Positions 27,064 to 35,844 of a stretch of 64,000 nucleotides of DNA are shown piece by piece; position 1 is the first letter of the stretch; each line of letters opens with the position of its first letter. The notes under the pieces are model-generated. The model did not search any database. It was given only the letters and a program-made list of their open reading frames with translations, and was not told the origin of the DNA. The DNA comes from Bin22 sp965207275 (GTDB taxonomy: Bacteria; Chloroflexota; Dehalococcoidia; Lucifugimonadales; UBA3495). The stretch spans positions 186,001 through 250,000 of the forward strand of contig CBDBMH010000002.1 of assembly GCA_965207275.1 (NCBI GenBank), given 5' to 3'. A program made the position numbers and the translations under genes.

Positions 27064-27768
27064 ATGGAGACTGATAGCCAGAGGAAGTACGCTGCCATGA
27101 TGGAAGAGATAAAGTACCGGGCGAATGTAATTGAACTATTTGGCAACACCCCCGGTCTTGGGGTGTACAGGCAAACACGGATCGAATTCATTTGCCTACA
27201 ATTGCGCTTCATCATAGAGAGCCTGGCAATGGCCTGCTTGGTAGCAAACGGCGATGATCTGGAGGAAGTATCAAAGAAACTTGCTAAGGAATACCGCCCA
27301 GAGCCAATTCTCCGGAGGCTGGAAACTATCAACCCGCTTTGTTACCCGCTACCTTTGACCCTCATTGAAGATACCGCGAGACAGCAGACATTGCCAGCAG
27401 GTCTGGCCCGCGATATGTACATGGGCGAGCTAAAGGAGCGTACTGGCAACGACTGGCTGACGCGGGAAGAGATCAATGAAGTTTATGGGCGGTTAGGGCA
27501 AGTGCTCCACGCCACAAATCCCATGAAAGAAGATTTCGATTTGGACTACTACGAAAGGGAATCTCTCAAGTGGTATCACAAGATCGTGAACCTGGTTACA
27601 CACCACAAGGTTACGGTTCTCGACGATCAGAAAATGTACATCGTCGTGGTGGGACACGCGGACGATGGAACTCCCACCAACCCAGGGGCCAAGGTTCAAG
27701 TGACGGAATTTTACAGAATAGACGATTCAAATGCCGTGGACCGGGCTGATAAATCGACAGTTGGTTGA
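27064..27768 (+). CDS. Hypothetical protein in the RM operon
   Basis: 234 aa with a good ribosome binding site (AAAGGAGTAAGGAC before the ATG). Predicted mostly helical in the first 170 aa (EFICLQLRFIIESLAMACLVANGDDLEEVSKKLAKEY, then EEINEVYGRLGQVLHATNP), ending in a short beta region (KMYIVVVGHADDG). The Y-x-x-L/R...LHATNP segment recalls HEPN-like or abortive-infection helical proteins, but no catalytic R-x4-6-H is evident and no family is assigned. It is cytoplasmic, lying between the specificity gene and the toxin-antitoxin pair. Its place suggests an accessory defence gene. Confidence 0.6.
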   Translation: METDSQRKYAAMMEEIKYRANVIELFGNTPGLGVYRQTRIEFICLQLRFIIESLAMACLVANGDDLEEVSKKLAKEYRPEPILRRLETINPLCYPLPLTLIEDTARQQTLPAGLARDMYMGELKERTGNDWLTREEINEVYGRLGQVLHATNPMKEDFDLDYYERESLKWYHKIVNLVTHHKVTVLDDQKMYIVVVGHADDGTPTNPGAKVQVTEFYRIDDSNAVDRADKSTVG

Positions 27769-27827
27769 ATGAATGGCCTGCCTAGACCTGCGTGATTGCG
27801 GACTGGATCAGAACGGAGGTAAATCCC

Positions 27828-28055
27828 ATGGACTGGCGCGACTACATATCAAGTGATCCAATGATCTGCCACGGCCGGGCGTGCATCATCGGCACACGGG
27901 TCATGGTGACCGTCATCTTGGACAATCTGGCTGGCGGACATAGCGCCGAGGAAATCATCAGCAGCTATCCTTCAGTGTCCCGAGAGGCGGTGCAGGCATC
28001 GCTGCTTTACGCCGCAGAGTTGGCCAAGGAACGAATCCTGCCGCTTAGCGCATAG
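27828..28055 (+). CDS. DUF433 antitoxin-like protein
   Basis: 75 aa. The ATG at 27828 has GGAGGT 7 nt upstream, so it is preferred over the longer frame. The sequence pattern DPMICHGRACIIGTRVMVTVILDNLAGGHSAEEIISSYPSVSREAVQASLLYAAELA is the complete DUF433 domain, a small HTH-containing VapB-like fold. It lies 8 bp upstream of a DUF5615 PIN-like gene, the standard partner. The pair most likely forms a type II toxin-antitoxin module, with this as the DNA-binding antitoxin and autoregulator. Confidence 0.88.
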   Translation: MDWRDYISSDPMICHGRACIIGTRVMVTVILDNLAGGHSAEEIISSYPSVSREAVQASLLYAAELAKERILPLSA

Positions 28056-28063
28056 GACTCTCA

Positions 28064-28414
28064 GTGCGGTTCAAATTCGACGAAAACCTCCCCAGGGAGA
28101 TGGCCGCCCTCTTTGCCGAAGCGGGCCACGACGCCGTTACCGTGATTGACCAGCAGATGAGTGGCGAGAAAGACCAGGACATTGCCGCTGTCTGTCTCAA
28201 CGAGGGTCGCGCGCTTGTTACGCTGGACCTGGACTTTTCAGACATCAGGGTTTATCCACCCCGGCGCTATCCGGGGATTGTGGTGCTCCGTGTATCCAGC
28301 CAGTTGCGAGAAGACCTCCTAGAGGTCGGAGTTCGTCTGCTTGAGAATCTGACCACTTCACTGCAAGGCCAACTTTGGATCGTTGAAGATTCGCGTATCC
28401 GCATTCGTGAATAG
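28064..28414 (+). CDS. DUF5615 PIN-like toxin candidate
   Basis: 116 aa starting with GTG at 28064. RFKFDENLPREMAALFAEAGHDAVTV carries the first acidic residue cluster and ALVTLDLDFSDIRVYPPRRYPGIVVLRV the second, the layout of Mut7-C/DUF5615 PIN-like ribonucleases. It is the partner of the DUF433 gene just upstream and ends 2 bp before hsdR, so it is embedded in the RM operon. Predicted to cleave RNA when free of its antitoxin (family knowledge; activity not shown). Confidence 0.85.
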   Translation: MRFKFDENLPREMAALFAEAGHDAVTVIDQQMSGEKDQDIAAVCLNEGRALVTLDLDFSDIRVYPPRRYPGIVVLRVSSQLREDLLEVGVRLLENLTTSLQGQLWIVEDSRIRIRE

Positions 28415-28416
28415 CC

Positions 28417-31400
28417 ATGACTACCCTCACCGAAACCGACGTCGAACATGCCGCCCTGGAGTGGCTCGCCGCCTTGGGCTGGCAGACGGCCCATGGCCCG
28501 AACATTGCTCCGGATACGCCGGGCACGGAGCGGGCCGACTACGGGCAGGCGGTCCTGGAACGACGGCTGCGGGATGCTCTGGCCAGGCTGAACCCGGCAT
28601 TGCCCGACTCGGCGGTTGAAGATGCTTTCCGCAAGCTGACCCGGCCCGAAGGGGCCACCCTGGAGACCCGCAACCGGGAGTTCCACCGGATGCTGGTCAA
28701 CGGCGTCAACGTGGAATACCGAGCCGGCGACGGCGGTATCCGGGGCCAGCCGGCGCAGGTTATAGACTTCGCCAGTCCCGCCAACAACGACTGGCTGACG
28801 GTCAACCAGTTAACCGTCGCGGAAACGGTGGGCGGGAACCGGAGTACCCGCCGCCCCGATGTCGTCCTGTTCCTCAACGGCCTGCCCCTGGGGGTAATCG
28901 AACTGAAGAACCCCGCCGACGCGGACGCCACCGTCTGGACCGCCTGGCAGCAGTTACAGACCTACCAGGCCGACCTTACCACCCTGTTCGCAATGAACGA
29001 AATCCTGATGGTCTCCGACGGTTTGGCCGCCCGCGTCGGCGCCCTGGGAGCAGGGCAGGAATGGTTCAAGCCCTGGCGCACCACCACCGGGGAAACACTG
29101 GCGGATTCCAGCCTGACCGAGTTGCAGGTGATGCTGGAGGGCGTATGCCAACCGGAGCGCTTCCTGGCCCTGCTGCGGGACTTCGTCGTGTTTGACGACG
29201 ACGGCAGCGGCAAGCCGGTGAAGAAGCTGGCCGGCTACCACCAGTTCCACGCCGTCCGCGCCGCCGTGGGTGAAACCCTGCGGGCGGCGGAGTTGCAGCA
29301 GGCGGAACGGGCCGTCAGCGAGGAACGCGGCCGTTACGAGTCGGGACGCAGGCCCGGCGGCGAACCCGGCGACCGGCGAATCGGAGTGGTCTGGCACACC
29401 CAGGGTTCGGGCAAGAGCCTCACCATGGCCTTCTACGCCGGGGCCATTGTCCGGGAGCCGGCCATGCAGAACCCCACCATCGTAGTGCTCACGGACCGCA
29501 ACGACCTGGACGACCAGCTCTTCGGCACCTTCTCCCGCTGCCAGGACCTGCTGCGCCAGCCTCCGGTACAAGCCGAGAGCCGCTCCGACCTCCGGCAGAA
29601 GTTGTCGGTGGCGGCCGGCGGCGTGGTGTTCACCACCATCCAGAAGTTCTTTCCCGAGGAGCAGGGCGACAGTCATCCCACCCTATCGGAGCGGCGTAAC
29701 ATCGTGGTCATCGCCGACGAGGCTCACCGCAGCCAGTACGACTTCATCGACGGCTACGCCCGGCACATGCGCGACGCCCTGCCCAACGCCTCCTTCGTGG
29801 GCTTCACCGGCACGCCCATTGAACTTGAGGATGCCAACACCCGGGCCGTGTTCGGCGACTACATCAGCATCTACGACATCCGGCGCTCCGTGGCGGACGG
29901 GGCCACGGTGCCCATCCACTACGAAAGCCGCCTGGCAAGGCTGGAACTGAAGGAAGCGGAGCGTCCCACCATTGACCCGGATTTTGAGGAGGCCACCGAG
30001 GGCGAGGAAATCGAGCAAAGGGAGCGGTTGAAGACCAAGTGGGCGCAACTGGAGGCCGTCGTCGGCGCTCCCGACCGGGTGAGGCAGATAGCCGAGGACA
30101 TAGTTGACCACTTCGAGGACCGGTTGGAAGCGCTGGACGGCAAGGCCATGGTGGTTTGCATGAGCCGCCGCATCTGCGTTGACCTGTACGAGGAACTGGT
30201 TCGCCTGCGACCGGAGTGGCATGGCGGCAATGATGGCGAGGGCGCCATCAAGGTGGTGATGACCGGCTCAGCATCGGACCCGCCGCAGTGGCAGCGGCAC
30301 GTGAGGAACAAGGCCCGCCGGGAGACATTGGCCAATCGCTTCCGGGACCCCGACGACCCATTCAAGGTGGTGTTGGTGCGGGACATGTGGCTGACCGGCT
30401 TCGACGCGCCCAGCCTGCACACCATGTACCTGGACAAGCCCATGCGTGGACACGGGCTGATGCAGGCGATAGCCCGGGTGAACCGGGTGTTCCGGGACAA
30501 GCCCGGCGGGTTGGTGGTGGACTACCTGGGATTGGCCAACGACCTGCGGCGGGCGTTGGCCACGTATACTGAAAGCGGAGGAACCGGGCGCGCCGCCATC
30601 GACAAGGAAGAGGCGGTGGCGGTGATGCTGGAAAAGCACGAAGTGTGCTGCGCCCTGTTCCACGGCTTTGACTGGTCGAAGTGGACGTCCGGCGGGCCAG
30701 CGGAGCGGTTGGGGCTTCTTCCGGCTGCTCAGGAACACATCCTGACCCAGGAAAACGGCAAAGACCGCTGCATGGCGGCGGTCCGCGAGCTCTCCCAGGC
30801 CTTTGCCCTGGCCGTACCCCACGAGGAGACCCACCGCATCCGCGACGACGTGGGCTTCTTCCAGACGGTGCGAGCGGCGTTGTCCAAGTCGTCTCCCACG
30901 GATGCGCAATCGGACGAGGAGCTGAACCTGGCGATACGCCAGATCGTTTCCCGGGCCGTGGCTTCGGAAGGGGTCCTGGACATCTTCGCGGCAGCGGGGT
31001 TGGACAAACCGGACATTTCAGTGCTGTCCGAGGACTTCCTGGCCGAGGTGCGGGGAATGCCCCAGCGCAGCCTGGCGGTGGAGTTGCTGCAAAAACTGCT
31101 CCGGGGTGAAGTGGCAGCCCGCCGGCGCACCAACGTGGTGCAGGCGCGCTCCTTCGCCGAGATGCTGGAACAGACCCTCCGTCGCTACCAGAACCGGGCG
31201 GTTGAGGCGGCGCAGGTGATAGAGGAGCTGATCCAACTGGCCCGGGAGATGCGGGAAGCCGCCACCAGGGGCGAAAGGCTTGGTCTGACGGATGACGAAC
31301 TGGCCTTCTACGACGCTTTGGAAACCAACGACAGCGCCGTACAGGTGCTGGGCGACGAAACCCTCCGCGCCATCGCCCGTGAGTTGGTGGAGACCGTGCG

Positions 31401-31587
31401 GCGCAACGTGACCATTGACTGGACGCTGCGAGAGAACGTGCGAGCGCAGCTGCGTGTCCTGGTCCGGCGCATCCTGCGCAAGCATGGCTACCCGCCGGAC
31501 AAGCAGGAGAAGGCGACGCGGACTGTGCTGGAACAAGCGGAGGTATTGTCGGAAGGTTGGACGTTGATTTGCCCTGACCCAGCTTGA
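28417..31587 (+). CDS. hsdR: Type I restriction subunit HsdR
   Basis: 1056 aa, normal length. The N-terminal PD-(D/E)xK nuclease domain includes RRPDVVLFLNGLPLGVIELKNP (the Asp and E-x-K). The helicase motor has Walker A HTQGSGKSLTM (~residue 328), DRNDLDDQLF, Walker B DEAHRSQYD (~434), GFTGTPIE, VVCMSRRICVDLYEEL and a motif VI-like MQAIARVNRVFRDKPGGLVVDYLG. The C-terminal helical domain binds the methylase core. It translocates DNA and cleaves unmodified target DNA. It is intact and last in the operon, starting 2 bp after the PIN-like gene. Whether it is functional depends on the broken hsdS. Confidence 0.95.
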   Translation: MTTLTETDVEHAALEWLAALGWQTAHGPNIAPDTPGTERADYGQAVLERRLRDALARLNPALPDSAVEDAFRKLTRPEGATLETRNREFHRMLVNGVNVEYRAGDGGIRGQPAQVIDFASPANNDWLTVNQLTVAETVGGNRSTRRPDVVLFLNGLPLGVIELKNPADADATVWTAWQQLQTYQADLTTLFAMNEILMVSDGLAARVGALGAGQEWFKPWRTTTGETLADSSLTELQVMLEGVCQPERFLALLRDFVVFDDDGSGKPVKKLAGYHQFHAVRAAVGETLRAAELQQAERAVSEERGRYESGRRPGGEPGDRRIGVVWHTQGSGKSLTMAFYAGAIVREPAMQNPTIVVLTDRNDLDDQLFGTFSRCQDLLRQPPVQAESRSDLRQKLSVAAGGVVFTTIQKFFPEEQGDSHPTLSERRNIVVIADEAHRSQYDFIDGYARHMRDALPNASFVGFTGTPIELEDANTRAVFGDYISIYDIRRSVADGATVPIHYESRLARLELKEAERPTIDPDFEEATEGEEIEQRERLKTKWAQLEAVVGAPDRVRQIAEDIVDHFEDRLEALDGKAMVVCMSRRICVDLYEELVRLRPEWHGGNDGEGAIKVVMTGSASDPPQWQRHVRNKARRETLANRFRDPDDPFKVVLVRDMWLTGFDAPSLHTMYLDKPMRGHGLMQAIARVNRVFRDKPGGLVVDYLGLANDLRRALATYTESGGTGRAAIDKEEAVAVMLEKHEVCCALFHGFDWSKWTSGGPAERLGLLPAAQEHILTQENGKDRCMAAVRELSQAFALAVPHEETHRIRDDVGFFQTVRAALSKSSPTDAQSDEELNLAIRQIVSRAVASEGVLDIFAAAGLDKPDISVLSEDFLAEVRGMPQRSLAVELLQKLLRGEVAARRRTNVVQARSFAEMLEQTLRRYQNRAVEAAQVIEELIQLAREMREAATRGERLGLTDDELAFYDALETNDSAVQVLGDETLRAIARELVETVRRNVTIDWTLRENVRAQLRVLVRRILRKHGYPPDKQEKATRTVLEQAEVLSEGWTLICPDPA

Positions 31588-31740
31588 CTCTGTACTTGAG
31601 CGGCAAACCCTAGCCCGACAAGGTCAACCGAGCCGTTAGTAATAGGGGAGACTGGTGTTCACCGCTGACGACGCCCGCGTCCAATTGAAATCCCGTTATC
31701 CTTCCATCGGAACTGGCAAGCTACGAATTTGTGATTTCCG

Positions 31741-32175
31741 ATGATGTCCGAGGACGCCATGAATACTGGGCAAAACACGGGAGACAAGGTTGCCATCGGT
31801 TGCGCTTGGTGCGGGGCTGACCAAAGAGAATTTCTGAGAAGTGGGGAAAGGTATGAGACCGGACCTGACGGAGAGATATATGTGACGGGACGTGACCAGG
31901 AAAGCCACCAGTACTTCGACGCCCGTTGCAGCAAATGTGGTTGGCAACCACTACATATGTCGAATGTACCGGCGCCTTGGGTTCGCCAGGAGGATAGGAA
32001 GGAACTCTACCTGGATGGCGTGGACCGGGGCAAGGTTTTGGCCTACATCAACATGCTGCACGGGCTGATTGCCGACCAAGACCCGGAATGTGAGTGTCGC
32101 ATATGCGAAGGGATACGGAACATACCGCCCTATCCGGAGTCGGAGCGTCTGATGCCGCCTCCTGAATATCTCTGA
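31741..32175 (+). CDS. Small Cys-rich (zinc-ribbon-like) hypothetical protein
   Basis: About 144 aa. CAWCG near residue 21 and RCSKCGWQP near residue 63 form a plausible zinc ribbon (CxxC-x~40-CxxC). A second cluster, ECECRICEG, lies near residue 125. No signal peptide or known family. It lies 150 bp beyond hsdR on the same strand and may be outside the operon. Start assignment is uncertain: ATGs at 31741, 31744 and 31759 are all possible. Confidence 0.55.
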   Translation: MMSEDAMNTGQNTGDKVAIGCAWCGADQREFLRSGERYETGPDGEIYVTGRDQESHQYFDARCSKCGWQPLHMSNVPAPWVRQEDRKELYLDGVDRGKVLAYINMLHGLIADQDPECECRICEGIRNIPPYPESERLMPPPEYL

Positions 32176-32307
32176 GCTGGGGACTATCCAGTTAATTTGT
32201 AATCGCGAATGGCGGTCCGTTTGCTTGGGATGACCTTTGGCCTCTTTTGAGTGCGAGATGACTGTTGTACAGTCCAGCCTTACGATGACGACATTCGTCA
32301 GTTTATG

Positions 32308-32454
32308 TGGTGAGACGTAAGCCCAGACTACCGGATTGGCCTATTTCAAAGCCAACGAGTCTAAATCGGCGCAATACCAGACCGGCACGTGGCAGCTGAA
32401 CCTCAAGTCGTTCCAACTCTTGGAGCCGGTTGAACCAGGAATAAGAGGTCGTGA
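32308..32454 (+). promoter_or_regulatory. Duplicated upstream region of lipoprotein copy 2
   Basis: Shares blocks with 7747-7858 upstream of lipoprotein copy 1 but is about 45 bp longer in the middle. Conservation of this stretch next to both start codons suggests it includes the promoter and leader. No confident -10/-35 boxes were chosen. Confidence 0.45.
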
Positions 32455-34650
32455 ATGGACCCCGGACCAACTATTTTCCGACCCATAGCTTTTGTTGTAG
32501 CCGCCATCCTGTTGGCAGGCGCGATTCTGAGTTGCGGAAGTGAATCCGATCCAGACCCCACGCCGGATGTCCCGGCGACCATAGACGCGGCAGTCAAGCC
32601 GGTGACGCCGACGGAGGCTCCCACGATTGAACCAACTGCGACTGTTAGAGCGACGATTACCGCCAGCCAACCCGGGCCTGAGACAGAGGGTTCCACGGGC
32701 CCGGTCTTCTGGGAACTGGACAGCGCCTCCACGGGACGGGACTTCGCCGCTTTACTCACCTCCGACGAAACTACATGCCTGGAGACCCGGCTGGGCGAGG
32801 ACTATCAGATATTCCTGGATGCTCCTCTTACCGGCGGCGCGGGCGACCTGTTAGCGGGCGATGACGGCGCCTTGGCCCCGCTCGAGAGCTGTCTTTCGGG
32901 AAACCGCCTGGCGGCTGCGAGGGTCTCAGTGCTGTCGATAGCCGCCGGCGGCTTCAGCGTCGAAACCCAGCATTGCATGGTCGAGCTTCTGGAGACAGAC
33001 TCTGCACTGACCCAGGCTCTTGCCCAGCCGGGTGATGTGGCGAGCGAACCGACGGCGCTGCGGCTTATATCGTGTCTGACGACCCAGGAGGCTGCCAAGC
33101 TGACTCCAGCCGGTGAAGGCCGCGCTCCCAACCCCGACGAAACCGCGTGTTTGATAGGTGAGTTGGAAGGGAGGCCATATGGCGAGCGCATCATCGCCGT
33201 CCTCTCGGGAGCGGACGCGACGGGAGACGGTCTGACGATGGAGGAGAGCGCGGTGCTGGGGGAGGCGGTAAGGGCATGTGACATCGAGACCGAGTTCGGC
33301 TTTCCCAAGCCTGAAGGCGCCGAGAGCCAGGGGTTGCGGCCGGACGGTCTGAGCCCGGTGGAACTGGGCGACCCGCAGCAGTTCTTCGCCGAACTTTCGG
33401 CCAGGGAGCGCACCTGCCTCGGCGATAACGGCATCGGTCCTGGCGAACTGGGGGCGCTGTCAGACCCGCCTCCCGGAGGCTCTCCGCAGGTCACGGCGGC
33501 CGTCGTCAACTGCCTCCAGGACGATACGGTGCTGCGGCTGTTCCTGACCCAACTGGTCGGGCAGGTGGAGCCCTTCGAGATGGAAACCGCCGCGTGCATC
33601 CGGGAGGGATTCGTACCCCTGGACCTGCGGGCGCTGCTGGCGCCCTCAGTTGCCGGACAGGCTCCCGCCAACTCGCTGGCCCTGAGCATCGCTGCCCTCG
33701 CCGTTTCCGTGTCCTGCCTGAGCGACGCCGAATGGGAGACCTATGCGCCGCGATTGGGGATGGCCCCTGGGGATCGTGCCGGGTTCGTCTGCCTGCTGGA
33801 AGCGCTGGGCGGACCGGCGGCACTGGTGGCGGCCATGCAGAGCGCCAGCCTGGGGGAGGCTCCGGCGAAATTCATCCGGGCCAGCCAAACCTGTGGGTTG
33901 GAGGACTCGGGTCCTTCGGGCCAGGGAGGCGCCGGCCAATCAAGGCAAGGCCAACGGGTCTTGATAGACCCGGGCCCCGGCACGACGCACATAGACCCCT
34001 ACCTGTGGGGTCTGCTACAAAGGCAGGCTGAGGGGCTTCCCGTACCGGACAGGGTAACCGTCTCCATCGGTTCCTACACCGAATTTGACATCAAACCGAG
34101 CCTTGAGGAATTCATCGCGTCCCTGGGGGGAGAGCAAGTGGATACCCACACGTGGGACCTGCCCACCGGCCAGGTACTGGCGGTGGTGCAACGGCCCGAC
34201 GTGTTTGAGGTGGAGATCGATCCGGCGCCCGTTTCGGAGGAACCATCCATCAATACTCTACCCTACGACTCGCTGCGCTTGGTGGTTGCGGCATTTGCCT
34301 ACGGCGTTCCCGCCGAGAGCGCCGCGCAGTACGCCATGATCATCAAGGATGATAGCGTGGTGGTGGGCATGAACGCTCCCGACGCCGGCACCATCTCTTC
34401 CATCCGCGCCTGGCTGAAGGAAAAGAACGTTTACGCACTGCCCGCTTCCGAGACGGGCGGGGCTGCTCCCAACCACCTGGCCGTGTTGGTACCGGTCAGG
34501 TACATACAGGAGTTGGCGGATTCCTTTCCCGAGGTCCATCTTTCATCAGCCACACACCGTGGCCAGGGATTGACCTTATCCCGGGCGTACTGGCCGCAGG
34601 AGACCAGGGACCTGGAGGACGGAATCGTTGCCCAGTACCTGCCGGACTGA
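32455..34650 (+). CDS. Large secreted lipoprotein, copy 2 (intact)
   Basis: 731 aa. Signal peptide with lipobox LAGAILSC (Cys27), then a Pro/Thr-rich linker to residue ~75. Residues ~80-450 are alpha-helical with evenly spaced Cys (TCLETRLG, HCMVELLE, SCLTTQEA, ACLIGELEG, TCLGDNGIG, NCLQDDTV, ACIREGF, SCLSDAEW, FVCLLEAL, TCGLED), suggesting stacked disulfide-bonded helical repeats. The C-terminal ~250 aa are a mixed domain (YDSLRLVVAAFAYGVPAESAAQYAMI, HRGQGLTLSRAYW). It is the intact paralogue of the IS-interrupted gene at 7859. The first ~170 codons are almost identical to copy 1 while the middle has diverged. Probably cell-surface; function unknown. Confidence 0.82.
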   Translation: MDPGPTIFRPIAFVVAAILLAGAILSCGSESDPDPTPDVPATIDAAVKPVTPTEAPTIEPTATVRATITASQPGPETEGSTGPVFWELDSASTGRDFAALLTSDETTCLETRLGEDYQIFLDAPLTGGAGDLLAGDDGALAPLESCLSGNRLAAARVSVLSIAAGGFSVETQHCMVELLETDSALTQALAQPGDVASEPTALRLISCLTTQEAAKLTPAGEGRAPNPDETACLIGELEGRPYGERIIAVLSGADATGDGLTMEESAVLGEAVRACDIETEFGFPKPEGAESQGLRPDGLSPVELGDPQQFFAELSARERTCLGDNGIGPGELGALSDPPPGGSPQVTAAVVNCLQDDTVLRLFLTQLVGQVEPFEMETAACIREGFVPLDLRALLAPSVAGQAPANSLALSIAALAVSVSCLSDAEWETYAPRLGMAPGDRAGFVCLLEALGGPAALVAAMQSASLGEAPAKFIRASQTCGLEDSGPSGQGGAGQSRQGQRVLIDPGPGTTHIDPYLWGLLQRQAEGLPVPDRVTVSIGSYTEFDIKPSLEEFIASLGGEQVDTHTWDLPTGQVLAVVQRPDVFEVEIDPAPVSEEPSINTLPYDSLRLVVAAFAYGVPAESAAQYAMIIKDDSVVVGMNAPDAGTISSIRAWLKEKNVYALPASETGGAAPNHLAVLVPVRYIQELADSFPEVHLSSATHRGQGLTLSRAYWPQETRDLEDGIVAQYLPD

Positions 34651-34773
34651 TGGACCAGCGGAAGTGGCACGCGAACCTTGAGTGGGTGTAACGTGCCGGC
34701 GTATTGGCGATTAGGCTCATTGCAATGAATTGATTTGCCGCAGGAAGCACATCCAAGAACTGGGAAGCATCAT

Positions 34774-34938
34774 ATGGAACGGAATCGGTCGGACTGGCAG
34801 GAAGGCAGGTGGTTCAGCTACAGCGCAATGGGGCAGGGGCCGGCTGAACCTCTTCACGACGCGTCTTGGGAGTCCACCAACCCGGATCCGGGGGTATCCT
34901 CATACGTCGTAACTCCCTTTTGTTTGGACACCTATTGA
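34774..34938 (+). pseudogene. Truncated DUF6226 gene copy
   Basis: Starts MERNRSDWQEGRWFSYSAMGQ, matching the N-terminus of the DUF6226 protein at 12075, then diverges after about 30 codons and stops at 34938. The CATATGGAACGG start context and following 100 bp are shared with 12066-12180. It lies downstream of lipoprotein copy 2 just as the complete gene lies downstream of copy 1, so this is the broken right end of a segmental duplication. Confidence 0.75.
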
Positions 34939-35078
34939 CCTATCCCCCTTAGCTCCCTATAGTCATTGTAACTTCGACTACAGTTATTGGCATTTTGGGT
35001 ACAGGTTTAGACTTTTCCCGCAATTTCAACCGCAATTGACCAGGAGTACTTCGTAGTTTGCTTTGGTTCAGGAGTTAA

Positions 35079-35420
35079 GTGGTGATTGCTGAAGTTCGGC
35101 GCAATGGCGCAACGGTGACTCTGATTGCCGAGGGTCACATAGACGGCAGCAATGCTTCCGTGTTTCAGAATGCTCTTTCCTCAGCAATAGAGAAGACCGA
35201 CCTGACGGTAATTGTAGACTTTGACCGTGTGTCCTTTATAAGCAGTGCAGGCCTGCGCACACTTTTGATGGCGTCCAAGGATTTGCAAAGGCGGGGCGCC
35301 AGATTATGCCTTTGTTCCATGCAATATCCCGTCAGGGAGGTCTTTGCTATCAGCGGATGCGATAAGATAATGGCGATCTACGAATCCGAACTCGTTGCCC
35401 TGGAGCAGTTCGGTACGTAA
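35079..35420 (+). CDS. STAS-domain anti-anti-sigma factor
   Basis: 113 aa with a GTG start at 35079. The whole protein is one STAS domain: VIAEVRRNGATVTLIAEGHIDGSNA, then DLTVIVDFDRVSFISSAGLRTLLMASKDLQRRGARLCLC. The phosphorylatable Ser is in FISSAGLR (Ser55/56). Family members bind HPK-like anti-sigma kinases and release a sigma factor. No kinase or sigma gene is adjacent. A HATPase-like region exists in this window at the C-terminus of the NCS2 permease (59467-61188), but a link is speculative. Confidence 0.85.
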   Translation: MVIAEVRRNGATVTLIAEGHIDGSNASVFQNALSSAIEKTDLTVIVDFDRVSFISSAGLRTLLMASKDLQRRGARLCLCSMQYPVREVFAISGCDKIMAIYESELVALEQFGT

Positions 35421-35844
35421 AGAATTAACGCCAATGTTTGAGCTTCGTGTGGTGAGCAACTGGAGAATTCAGTTTGTTAGTGCATTAGGATGGAAAGCCC
35501 CTCTCCACCTCTCGACGGCCTGCCGCACCAGGTCCACTCGTAGGTGTCGCAATAGTATTCAGTTTGAGTCTACTCGAGCATCTTGGCGTCTTCGCGACAT
35601 CGGAGAAAAGGCAAATCGCAGTGGTGCGGTTGGCCTATTGGAGTGAGTATGTATCGCTTCGTAATGTTGCTCCGAAAATCGTAAGATTTCGCCAGACAAG
35701 CAAGGTCGCAGGACCGGGTTTGCCAGTCTTGGGGGAGGCTGCCATGGAAGTCCACGAATCCTCGAGATGCCGCTCAGGATAAGTTAGGGGATAGCGCAAG
35801 GTGCCGACACAAGGAAAGGCTCTAGCGAAAGAGGCAAGGGATCG
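35421..35844. other. Non-coding gap
   Basis: Short open frames here have no family signature or good ribosome binding site. No strong hairpin was seen. It probably contains the promoter of the large secreted protein that follows. Confidence 0.4.

Noticed and set aside
30362..31606. 414-codon minus-strand frame
   Set aside because: Antisense to hsdR; low-complexity Pro/Arg/Ser sequence.
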